64,000 nucleotides of DNA from Eleginops maclovinus. Taxonomy: Eukaryota > Chordata > Actinopteri > Perciformes > Eleginopidae. Below, in pieces: positions 1 to 9,399 of the stretch; positions within the stretch are counted from its first letter, which is position 1, and each line of letters starts with the position of its first letter. The stretch is from assembly GCF_036324505.1 (NCBI RefSeq), contig NC_086366.1:21344927-21408926 (forward strand), in the 5' to 3' direction. Under the pieces are notes generated by a model, which was given only the letters and a program-made list of their open reading frames with translations, had not been told where the DNA came from and made no database searches. The position numbers were made by a program, and so were the translations under genes.

Positions 1-310
1 AGCTGCAGAGTTCCACAGCAGAGACTTGAGTGTCTGTGCATAGGACCACAATAAGCCGTACACTCCATAGAGCTGGGCTTTATGGAAGAGTGGCCAGAAA
101 AAAAACATTACTTAGTGTTAAAAAATAAGAAGGCACGTTTTGAGTTGCCAAAAAGCATGTGGACTCCCTCAATCAGCCCGTCTGGACTTTTTTCTGGCCC
201 ACAAGAGGTTGCCTGCAAATCGAAATGGCAGATGTGTAATAGCATAAATAGCACTAATGTCTGAATCACACTAAATCCGGCGATGCGGCGAAAACGCAGG
301 TTTCTCCATT

Positions 311-369
311 CATTTGAATGAGGCCCGTTGTTTTGCCTGCTGCGCTCAAATAACGGGCCTCATCAAATG
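311..369. repeat. Near-perfect inverted repeat (hairpin) upstream of hAT relic
   Basis: Arm one (311-329) and arm two (352-369) are complementary over about 18 bases with one extra base in the first arm; the loop is about 22 bases. The arms contain the palindromic halves AGGCCCGTT and AACGGGCCT. It lies about 60 bases before the first recognisable codons of the hAT relic and may be a subterminal structure of that element. No function is demonstrated. Confidence 0.75.
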
Positions 370-419
370 CGTCTGGAAGGTTCGCGGGCCACAGAGGCAG
401 TACTTGAACTAACAACAGC

Positions 420-2284
420 TTCAAGATGTCTCTCTCCAAGCCAAAGAAACGTAAAGTTGATTCGGAGAATCGCCAATTCCAGAATGAATGAACTGACAAA
501 TATTTATTTATTTGCCAGCCGCAACAAGTAATAAACCGGTGTGTTTACTGTGCAACGAATGTATATACGTGATGAAAGAATACAACGTAAAGCGACACTA
601 TAACTCAAATCAGGGCTCGTTTTCTGCCAGTTTTCCCGCGGGCTCAGAGGAACGGAGAAGGAAAGTACAGGGACTGCTAGCATTCGTTTGAACTGAGTGA
701 AGTGGCTTTTAGTCCCTTTTGCACAGAACAAGAGAGAGCTACGATAGCATCCCTGCGAGTAGCCTGGACACTAGCCGGACAGAAGAGGCCCTTTACTGAC
801 GCGGAGACCGTTAAAGAGTGCATGCTTGCTGTCATTGATGAAGTGGTTATTGAACAAAAAGTAAAAGACAGCGTCACTTCAGCCATTAAAAAAGTACCTC
901 TCCCAGACACAACAACACTTCGCAAAGTGAAACTACTTGCAAAGGATGTGTCAGGGAAGCTTTTGGAAAACCTTTGAAAAGCGGAGTTTATATCAATCGC
1001 TGTGGACGAATCAACTGACTGCACTGACATGGCCCAGCTATGCATCTATGTGAGGTTTTTTGATGGAGATCGCTTTAGGGAAGAACTTCTGGGGCTTATT
1101 GCTTTGGAGGGACACACTACAGGTGAGGTTATCTTTCAAACGATAGTCTCGTTTTTTAACGAACGTCAACTGGATTTTAAAAAGTGTGCCTGTTGGTCAC
1201 TGATGGCGCTCCAGCTATGATTGGCAGAGTGCAGGGGCTGGTGGCGCGTCTATCTGCCATAGCCACACACGTGCAGTATTTACACTGTATTATTCATCAA
1301 TCTGTGTTGTGTGCAAAGCTCAGTGGTGATTTGAAAAACACCATGGACACTGTCATGAAAATTGTGAATTTCAATCGCTCAACCTCCAGCCTACAACACC
1401 GCCTGCTCCGTCAGCTGCTTGCTGACACGTTTGCTGAACACACGGACTTACTCGTCCACAACGATGTCCGGTGGCTCAGCAAAGGAAAGGTCCCGGACCG
1501 TTTCTGTGAACTCCTCTAGGAGATTGTGTCTTTCCTTGGCACGTGTAAGCACAAACAAGCTTCAAACCTCTTGGAGCGCATGTTGGGTGAACAGTTTATG
1601 GCAGATGTTTACTTTCTGTGTGACATTTTTGGACACTTGAACACTTTGAATTGCGAACTGCAGGGCCGCGAAAAGTCTATCGCTGATTTGGTTGAAAGAC
1701 TTTGTGCCTTCAAGACAAAGCTAACGATCTTCAAAACAGACCTAATGACAACAAAACGGCTGCATTTCCCACAACTCCGTGCATTTATGACCACATCACC
1801 CAGGGCAAACACCAGTCATGACAGACTTCATGACAAAATTGACTGAAAACTTTACTGACAGATACCAAGGCTTCAGCATTCCAATTGAGGTATTGCAGTT
1901 TGCTCGTGACCCATTTTGCATCAAGCCTGATGCAGACTTCTGTGTAAAAGTAAAAGAGGTACTGTCTTGCATTGATGAGAGCCTCTTTCAGATGGAGCTG
2001 GTTGATGTGCAGTCTTCCTTTGCTTTAAAACAGCTCCTGCAGTCTGAGGGTGTGGTAGACTTTTGGTCTAACCATGTTAGCCAGCTGGCCTTGTTTATAC
2101 TGACAATGTTTGGATCTACCTATACTTGAGAGTCTAGCTTTTCTCATATGAATGCCATCAAAACAAGGGCACGTTGCTCCATGATCAATGAGAAGTTGCA
2201 TGAGTGTCTCAGGATTGCTCTTACCACTTATGAGCCAAACTATGCTGAAATAGCTAAATCAAGGCAGTGTAATTTCTCTCACTG
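420..2284 (+). pseudogene. Decayed hAT transposase (SCAND3/ZBED/FAM200-like)
   Basis: The pieces, in order, match the architecture of vertebrate BED-finger hAT transposases related to SCAND3/ZBED proteins: an N-terminal start near 426 (MSLSKPKKRK...), a degraded zinc-finger region, the block ERATIASLRVAWTLAGQKRP (about 730-790), VDESTDCTDMAQLCIYV (about 1000-1050, first catalytic region), VTDGAPAMIGR (about 1196-1230), LHCIIHQ (about 1290) and a C-terminal block ending at the TGA at 2282-2284 ([19 protein letters not shown]). Reading jumps between frames near 1185 and 1820, and stops occur near 498, 975, 1517 and 2127. It is therefore broken in at least six places. Flanking terminal repeats were not identified. 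Confidence 0.85.
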
Positions 2285-2301
2285 ACTCAAACAGGCTAAA
2301 C

Positions 2302-2661
2302 ATGACAGAAGTCTGCGGTATGCAGATCTGTTTTTATGGTCATTCAAACAAGCCTACTTACTGTTTTGCCATGGATGGTACTAAATACAGGGATATTCTA
2401 GAGCAAAACCTGTTTCAGTCTGCGTGTGATTTGAGACTGGGACGGAGGTTCACCTTCCAGCAGGACAATGACCCGAAGCATACTGCTAAAGCAACACTCG
2501 AATGGTTTAACCAGAAGAATTTAAATGTGTTGGAATGGCCTAGTCAAAGCCCAGACCTCAATCCAATTGAGAATCTCTGGTTTGACTTGAAGACTGCTGT
2601 TCACAAGCGGAAACCATCCAACAGCAAGGAGCTAAAGAAGTTTTGCGGGGGTGTGAATAGT
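2302..2661 (+). pseudogene. Old Tc1/mariner transposase C-terminal fragment
   Basis: The frame reads [16 protein letters not shown], then [20 protein letters not shown] and [20 protein letters not shown]. These are the second Asp and final acidic residue blocks of Tc1 DD34E transposases. The N-terminal half, including the helix-turn-helix domain and first Asp, is absent. The coding match fades after LKKFC at about 2645, and the following GGGGGTGTGAATA resembles the 3' end of fish Tc1 elements, which suggests an internal deletion. A younger Tc1 element starts at 2664. Confidence 0.8.
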
Positions 2662-2663
2662 TA

Positions 2664-4207
2664 CAGTGGGGCAAAAAAGTATTTAGTCAGCCACCAATTG
2701 TGCAAGTTCTCCCATTTAAAAAGATGAGAGAAGCCTGTAATTTTTATCATAGGTACACTTCAACTATGAGAGACAGAATGGGGGAAAAAATCCAGGAAAT
2801 CACATTGTAGGATTTTTAATGCATTAATTGGTAAATTCCTCGGTAAAATAAGTATTTGGTCACCTACAAACAAGCAAGATTTCTGGCTCTCACAGACCTG
2901 TAACTTATTCTTTAAGAGGCTCCTCTGTCCTCCACTCGTTACCTGTATTAATGGCACCTTTTTGAACTCGTTATCAGTATAAGACACCTGTCCACAACCT
3001 CAAACAGTCATACTCCAAACTCCACTATGGCCAAGACCAAAGAGCTGTCAAAGGATACCAGAGACAACATTGTAGACCTGCACCAGGCTGGGAAAACTGA
3101 ATCTGCAATAGGTAAGCAGCTTGGTGTGAAGAAATCAACTGTGGGAGCAATTATTAGAAAATGGAAGACATACAAGACCACTGCTAATCTCCCTCGATCT
3201 GGGGCTCCACGCAAGATCTCACCCTGCGGGGTCAAAATGATCACAAGAACGGTGAGCAACAATCCCAGAACCACACGGGGGGACCTAGTGAATGACCTGC
3301 AGAGAGCTGGGACCAAAGTAACAGAGGCTACCATCAGTAACACACTACGCCGCCAGGGACTTAAATCCTGCAGTTCCAGACGTGTCCCCCTGCTTAAGCC
3401 AGTACATGTCCAGGCCCGTCTGAAGTTTGCTAGAGGGCATTTGGATGATCCAGAAGAGGATTGGGAGAATGTCATATGGTCAGATGAAACCAAAATAGAA
3501 CTTTTTGGTAAAAACTCAACTCGTCGTGTTTGGAGGAGAAAGAATGCAGAGTTGCATCCAAAGAACACCATACCTACTGTGAGGCATGGGGGTGGAAACA
3601 TCATGCTTTGGGGCTGTTTTTCTGCAAAGGGACCAGGACGACTGATCCGTGTAAAGGAAAGAATGAATGGGGCCATGTATCGTGAGATTTTGAGTGAAAA
3701 CCTCCTTCCATCAGCAAGGGCACTGAAGATGAAGCGTGGCTGGGTCTTTCAGCATGACAAGGATCCCAAACACACCGCCAGGGCAACGAAGGAGTGGCTT
3801 CATAAGAAGCATTTCAAGGTCCTGGAGTGGCCTAGCCAGTCTCCAGATCTGAACCCCATAGAAAATCTTTGGAGGGAGTTGAAAGTCTGTGTTGCCCAGT
3901 GACAGCCCCAAAACATCACTGCTTTAGAGGAGATCTGCATGGAGGAATGGGCCAAAATACCAGCAACAGTGTGTGAAAACCTTGTGAAGACTTACAGAAA
4001 ACGTTGGACCTCTGTCATTGCCAACAAAGGGTATATAACAAAGTATTGAGATGAACTTTTGTTATTGACCAAATACTTATTTTCCACAACAATTGGAAAA
4101 GAAATTCTTTAAAAATACCTATGATAAAAATTACAGGCCTCTCTCATCTTTTTAAATGGGAGAACTTGCACAATTGGTGGCTGACTAAATACTTTTTTGC
4201 CCCACTG
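2664..4207 (+). mobile_element. Tc1-like transposon with long inverted ends and TA duplication
   Basis: The element starts CAGTGGGGCAAAAAAGTATT at 2664 and ends with the complementary sequence at 4207; TA flanks it at 2662-2663 and 4208-4209. The inverted repeats run roughly 100 bases (about 2664-2755 and 4110-4207) with few mismatches. Its single gene occupies 3027-4049. Size (1544 bp) and structure are typical of fish Tc1 elements. The left flank is an older Tc1 scrap and the right flank is a hAT relic. Confidence 0.95.
3027..4049 (+). pseudogene. Tc1 transposase with one premature stop
   Basis: This is a DD34E cut-and-paste transposase that would excise the element and reinsert it at TA. 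The frame begins [20 protein letters not shown] (paired helix-turn-helix region, residues 1-110). It continues through [13 protein letters not shown] (first Asp, about 155), [11 protein letters not shown] (second Asp, about 247) and [11 protein letters not shown] (final Glu, about 283), and ends GYITKY at 4049. The only break is an in-frame TGA at 3900-3902 where relatives have CGA (Arg), consistent with a CpG transition. It removes about 49 C-terminal residues but leaves the catalytic triad. Full length without it would be 340 residues, normal for the family. The activity of the truncated form is unknown. Confidence 0.92.
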
Positions 4208-4707
4208 TATATGGACCGAATCTATGTTCTTCTTCTGGAGCTTTGCATAGAGGAAGTCCACATGTGGCATTATGGGGTGAAAAAGTTGCTGAAGGAACTT
4301 GAAATCCTGATCTTCCAGTAGCCTAACGAAGGCTCCTGCTTCTCTGATGGTACTGGGGTCAAAGTTAGAGTCACGTATGCTCTCAAAACAGTGAATGAAG
4401 TCCTCTCTGTGCTCAAACACGGTATTGATTGCATAGATGTGAAAGTTCCATCTAACGTTGCTGGATTTTGGCAGCCTATGGGCAACTATTTTAACAAGAA
4501 CACCTGTCCGCTTGGGTGATCTGGGAAAAAAAGCTGGCAAATCCACCAAGGTCAGAAAAGTTGGATATTCAAGAGGTGGCTTGTTGCATTATGAGGTTGA
4601 GCTGATGTGTGTAGCAGTGGATGTAGTGGGCATTTGGGTAGACATCTTGTATCTTCCTCTGAGCACCTGCAGTGGCACCCCTCATCACGCTGGCTGCATC
4701 ATACGCC
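4208..4707 (-). pseudogene. Old minus-strand hAT transposase, middle/C-terminal piece
   Basis: On the minus strand, 4707 to 4210 reads through a hAT/DUF4371 catalytic core: NAHYIHCYTHQLNLIMQQ near 4600, SDLGGFASFF, then RLPKSSNVRWNFHIYAINTV and EDFIHCFESIRDS, and it stops at DSVHIQ beside the Tc1 insertion. There is an in-frame stop near 4580. The piece continues upstream across the hAT inserted at 4708-7962. Related proteins are ZMYM1-like and THAP12 (PRKRIR)-like hAT derivatives. Confidence 0.8.
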
Positions 4708-5121
4708 CAGGGGCGGATCTAGCCATTTTGGGGCCCTAGGCAAAATATAGACATGGGGCCCTCATTCTTGAAACACACACATCAACCAAATAACCATTCC
4801 AATACCCTTGCTTTAAATTGAGATTAAAGAATCGCAATAAACCAATAGTGCACTGTCACTAACAATGGTCTTAACTCTCCACAGTAAAATCAGTTTCAGA
4901 TTGCTCCAGCATTTGCCAAAATGATATGTTTATTATTCAGAGAGACAGGCAAAGCAGTGGTTGAGTGTGTGAGTGAATGGGTGGGTGAGTGAGTGAGTAA
5001 CAGGAAAAACAATGGGAGAGAGAGAGAGAGTTTAGGTTTGCAGGTAGTTAAGTCATCTTCAAATGTCCATTTTCCATGTTGCCTTCACCATTTCATGTGA
5101 GTGAGTGAGTGAGTGGCAAAA

Positions 5122-5122
<1 letters not shown>

Positions 5123-5168
<46 letters not shown>

Positions 5169-5208
5169 TGAGAGAGAGAGAGAGAATGTGAGTGAGTGAA
5201 TGAGTAAG

Positions 5209-5298
<90 letters not shown>
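5123..5298. repeat. (GT)n microsatellites with (GA)n interruptions
   Basis: Two perfect (GT)n runs (5123-5158 and 5211-5298) are separated by GA/GTGA-rich sequence. They lie inside the hAT element. Open frames through this region are simple-repeat artefacts. Confidence 0.95.
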
Positions 5299-5301
<3 letters not shown>

Positions 5302-5477
5302 GGAGTGTGTGAGCGAGACAGAAAGCATTTGTAAAGTCCTACTGTTGTCGTCTTCTCAAAAGTCTTCATATCATAGAAAAGTGGTGAGCAGCTGTATGGA
5401 ACCCAACCTGAAAAACAGACAAACACAGCATTAGAACAAAAACACTCACTACACTGTGTTTCATTTGGCAAGGATCC

Positions 5478-7547
5478 TTATACAACAGGAATGTACTTTG
5501 TCAAATCAAATACCTTGTTCAGCCAGGGCTCAAAGCCGTATAGCTCAAAAACACCCTCCATGTGTGAAAATCTCTCCCTGACTGTGACCGGGGTTGTGTC
5601 CACCATATGCAGGAAAAACTCTCTTCTGAAATGCTCTTCTGCAGTACACACTGTCTCCTCTCTCCCCTCATACTCAAACTGCCTTTTCTTCTTTCTCTGG
5701 CGCATCTCTGGCCAGGCCATCTCCAAATCAATCTTCTCTGCTATCTCCCTGGCATCTGTTTTAGCAGAGTTGAATCCATCCTCTCGATAATCTTTCAGAA
5801 ATCCTATCACTGCAAGGACCTCTCTCCTCATGACCTCCACTGACACCTTGGGGCTCTGCAATAGCTTGCTGACTTTGTTTATGTGAAATAGGACATTGTA
5901 CCATACAACTGTACTCACCAGAAAAGGCCATTTCTTCATCTCTTTGTGAATGCTGTTGGCATTGGAGGCACATTCAGAGTCCTGCTTCCCCTCAGCATAC
6001 TCCCTCAGAGCGGTTAGGGCATCCAAAATTTCAGGCAGCTGGTATCGGACAGCTTTCACGGACTCCACCCTATCCTCCCATCTTGTTGCACTGAGTGATT
6101 TAATGGTAAAATCCGTCACGTGTTTTTGAAGGATTGTCCAGCGGTGAACTGAAGCACTGAAAATAGCATACAGTCGCTGTAACAGTCCAAAAAAACTTAA
6201 AGCTGTCACAGAAGACTTGGCAGCATCACCAACCACCAGATTCAATGTGTGGCTGGCACATGGGACACAGAGTGCTTTGTTGTTAAGCTCCAGGATTCTG
6301 CTCTGGACCCCCTGTTTCTTCCCCTGCATGTTACTGCCGTTGTCGTAGGATTGCCCACGACAATCAGCAAGATCCAAATTTAGTGTCTGCAGGTGTCCCA
6401 AAAACAATTTGAGTAGGCCTTTCCCAGTTGTGTCCTCTGCCACGAGAAAGCCAACAAAGTGCTCATGAATAGACACTCCTTCGCCAGGCTTACAGTCCAC
6501 AATCCTCAGCACCACGGACAGCTGCTCATCATGGCTGACATCTGGGGTGCAGTCCATGATGACACTGAAGTATTTGGACTTCTTCACCCTCTCCACTATT
6601 GTTTTCGTCACGCAGCTTCCGATCAAGCAAATCAATTCATTTTGAATCACTTTACTGAAGTAACTCTCAGAGACTGCTTTCTCAGCTACCCTCTTCACGT
6701 GGCCCCTCAGTACAGGGTCAAACTGAGCCATCAGTTGAACTTGGCCTAAGAAATTGCCATTGCCGTGCTCATACAGCTTCTCTGAATGGCCTCGAAAAGC
6801 TAAGTTGCGCTCGGCCAGATGTGTAATAATGGCAATCAGTCGTTTCAGAATCTCTCTCCATTTGTTAACTTCATTTACAAACAGCTCTTGGTTCACATTA
6901 TCTATGGCTTTACCTGTTTGAAGCCGTTGATGAAGTGTTCGCCAAGCAGCCATATTATCAAGATGATCGGCAGACCTCGCGTGATCTTTTAAGAAGGCTG
7001 CTAAATTTTTCCAATCGTTTGTGCCATCGGAGCTGAACCGCTGCTTGTTGCAATTGCCAAACAGCCGACAACAGAAGCAAACAGCGCGGTCTTTCATCAT
7101 GCTGTACACGAGCCAGGACCTCTGGATTTTTTCGCCATTCTTCATGTTCATGTTGTAGTACTTGTTTGTGAATCATCTGCCCTGAGTGTTCTGGGGGAAA
7201 TCTCCTCGTATCTGCACTGGTCCTTTCTGTACTATTGAACAACGCTCTCTGTCTGTTAAATTTTCTGGCCAATGTGCAGGGTCGTCGCCTATTATTAAAT
7301 TATCTCCACTGCTGGTGGTAAATGGCCTAGCACTACTCACCACTAAATCACCTTCGTCTTCATCATCCAGAGTCACCTGTTCCTCTGCTTCGGCTTCTAT
7401 AGCCACCTCTTCTCCTTCGGCACCCATAGCCACCTCTCCTTCCACTTCAACATGTTCCTCATCAATACCTGCTGAGCATGTAGAACTAGCAAGTTCAGGA
7501 GCTACTACAGCGGATGCTGTAGCAGCAGGAGATGTAAAAAAAGCCAA
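5478..7547 (-). pseudogene. hAT transposase, ZMYM1/DUF4371 type, one nonsense codon, C-terminus lost
   Basis: The frame begins at 7547 with an acidic N-terminus. At 7172 it enters a TTF-type zinc finger (motif HWPENLTDRERCSIV; cysteines around VCFCCRLFG, about 7085), then a DUF4371/RNase-H-like core: VIMDCTPDVSHDEQLSVVLR (first Asp, about 6530), DCRGQSYDNGSNMQGKKQG (about 6350), CVPCASHTLNLVV (about 6260) and ATRWEDRVESVKA. The only internal stop is TGA at 7173-7175, in frame with both sides, probably a former Arg or Trp codon. The frame ends at TAA 5478-5480 (DLTKYIPVV) without the hAT dimerisation domain that normally follows. Separate parts are 124 and 557 residues. The element is therefore probably not autonomous. 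Confidence 0.9.
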
Positions 7548-7970
7548 AGGACGTTAATTTTGGCAGTGTATCTGCAATTCTTTTGCTCTCTTTCTTTTAG
7601 AATAACCACTTTCGTAGCTCCGCTTCATTTTTACCGAGTCGCATACAGTTTACTTCCCGCTGCTTTGGTTTGAAGGCACGTCATTATTGCTACGTCATCA
7701 TATTATGGACTAGTCAATGCACAGTAATGGAGGGGGGTATGTGTGCTTGGACAATTATTATTTAGACATTAATTCGGTATTATGCTGATATTTCTTGTTT
7801 TTTTATTAGAAATGTGTTTTGTTTTTTTACTTCACTTAAGTAACAAATTAACATTCGTTTTTTGTGTCTTTACTGTGACTGGGATGGTCAGATTTGGGGG
7901 CCCCTATTTGGTTGAGGCCCTAGGCAATTGCCGAGGTTTGCCTAATGGAAGAACCGCCACTGCATACGCC

Positions 7971-8260
7971 TGGCAGATGAGCTTGCTTTTCTGATCCTCA
8001 GGAAGGATGGCAGAAAGACGCTCTTTTAATGGTGTAGGATGGACTCAGCTGTAGCTGACTGCAAAGGAATGAACTCAACATATCGTTCCTGCATGTTGTG
8101 TTTATCATCAATGCAGCACAAGAACAAGTTGGCACTGTGTGGCAATATCGATTGTCTCATCTGCCTGGATTGATTTTTTTTTTTTTAAAACACTGCTCTG
8201 AGCTTCTTTGATGATGTGTTCCCTAACAACAGAGCTCCTGCAGATGATGTCATATATGCT
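7971..8260 (-). pseudogene. Old minus-strand hAT transposase, central piece
   Basis: From 8260 downward the minus strand reads ICRSSVVREHIIKEAQSS, then SIQADETIDIATQCQLVLVL (first catalytic Asp region) and, after a stop and frame changes, NMQERYVEFIPLQSATAES and SSARRMMQPA up to the hAT inserted at 7962. It joins the pieces at 4208-4707 and 19774-20550. A T/A-run near 8180 carries a frameshift. Confidence 0.75.
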
Positions 8261-9399
8261 GGTCACGTGACGAGATACGACAGGGGCAGCCATTTTGGCA
8301 GTCATCGCGGCAGTAAATTGACAGGCACTGGCAGACTGTCAAGGATGGTGGATAACTGCTGTGCACCAGGTTGCACAAATAGGCGTGGGAAAAAGAAAGG
8401 TGTATCGTATTATCGCATTCCTAAAGACGCGGAGAGGAGGGAGAAGTGGATTGGAGCGATTAAAAGAGCCAGGAGCCTTCAGAAAAAGACTGAAAGATGG
8501 GACCCCCCGGCCGTTGGCTTTCGCTTATGCAGTGATCACTTCATATCAGGTGGGTGAAGGAATACAGTACAATGCTACAAAAAGTTTCTGGTCAGTTTAA
8601 TTAAATTTAATTAGTTTAATTTAAGAAGTAGCACCCAGTTATTATAGCTAACGGACACTGTGATGTCCCTTTTTAACTCAACAAGTGTGGCTCTGGCGCA
8701 GCCTAGCCAGTTAGCAAGTTAGCTTGTAGCAAGCTAGTGGTAAACAAACCCGTGTTGAAATATTCCTTCTTATTTTGTAGGGAGAAAGAGTGATAATCCG
8801 TTGAGTCCGGATTTTATCCCCTCAATTTTCGATTACCTTCCATCTCCAGAGAAGAGGAGACATAAAACGAGACTGGAGGTTTTTAACAGAAGGCAGAAGG
8901 CTAAACTGCACAAAGTAGAGCAGGCAAAGATATCTGCAGAAGCCATCCGTCAAAGGTGGGTAGATCAAACTCCTGTCTGATTACATGTTGGGTCTACTTG
9001 TGATCGGTGTGTTATTCAGATTATTTTATTTCAAATAGTTAACTGCCGTGATATGGTTATAAACAATAACGTCACACCAGTCATTTAAAGACCTCATGAC
9101 ACCTAGAGACTACCTTTTTTTATTTAGTCTAAAATAACTTTTATTTTCGATTTGAAATACATAATTGTGATAAATATGCCCGGTTCTCTGTTATTTTCGA
9201 AATTTGTACGCAAGCCACTGAAATCCACAGGCCAGTGTCTTGACAACGTTCCAACATAAAGATGACGTATGCTCCGGAACGCTTTTAGACCTGATTGCAC
9301 CTGCTGCCACCCTTGACCTTGATCATTTCTAGTCACAGTAAGTCGTACTCGCAGTTTTAGCATCTTTAAAGTTTTGTTCTTAATATTTTTGTTGAGAAC

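Larger units (their letters stand above)
4708..7962 (-). mobile_element. hAT transposon with 8-bp target-site duplication
   Basis: The left end CAGGGGCGGATCTAGCC (4708) pairs with the right end, whose complement is CAGTGGCGGTTCTTCC (to 7962). CATACGCC occurs directly outside both ends (4700-4707 and 7963-7970), a perfect 8-bp duplication typical of hAT. The insertion splits an older hAT relic; joining its flanks restores the relic's reading context. Interior: a minus-strand transposase relic (5478-7547) and two long (GT)n tracts (5123-5158 and 5211-5298) where the C-terminal part of the gene would be expected. Confidence 0.95.

Noticed and set aside
3008..3676. 222-codon minus-strand frame opposite the Tc1 transposase
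   Set aside because: Shadow of the real plus-strand Tc1 gene, which has all family motifs.
5059..5471. Long minus-strand frames rich in His-Thr
   Set aside because: Translation of (GT)n repeats; no gene.
8108..8305. 65-codon minus-strand frame starting inside the ISL2EU end
   Set aside because: Its start lies in the transposon end and the rest is the old hAT relic; not a separate gene.
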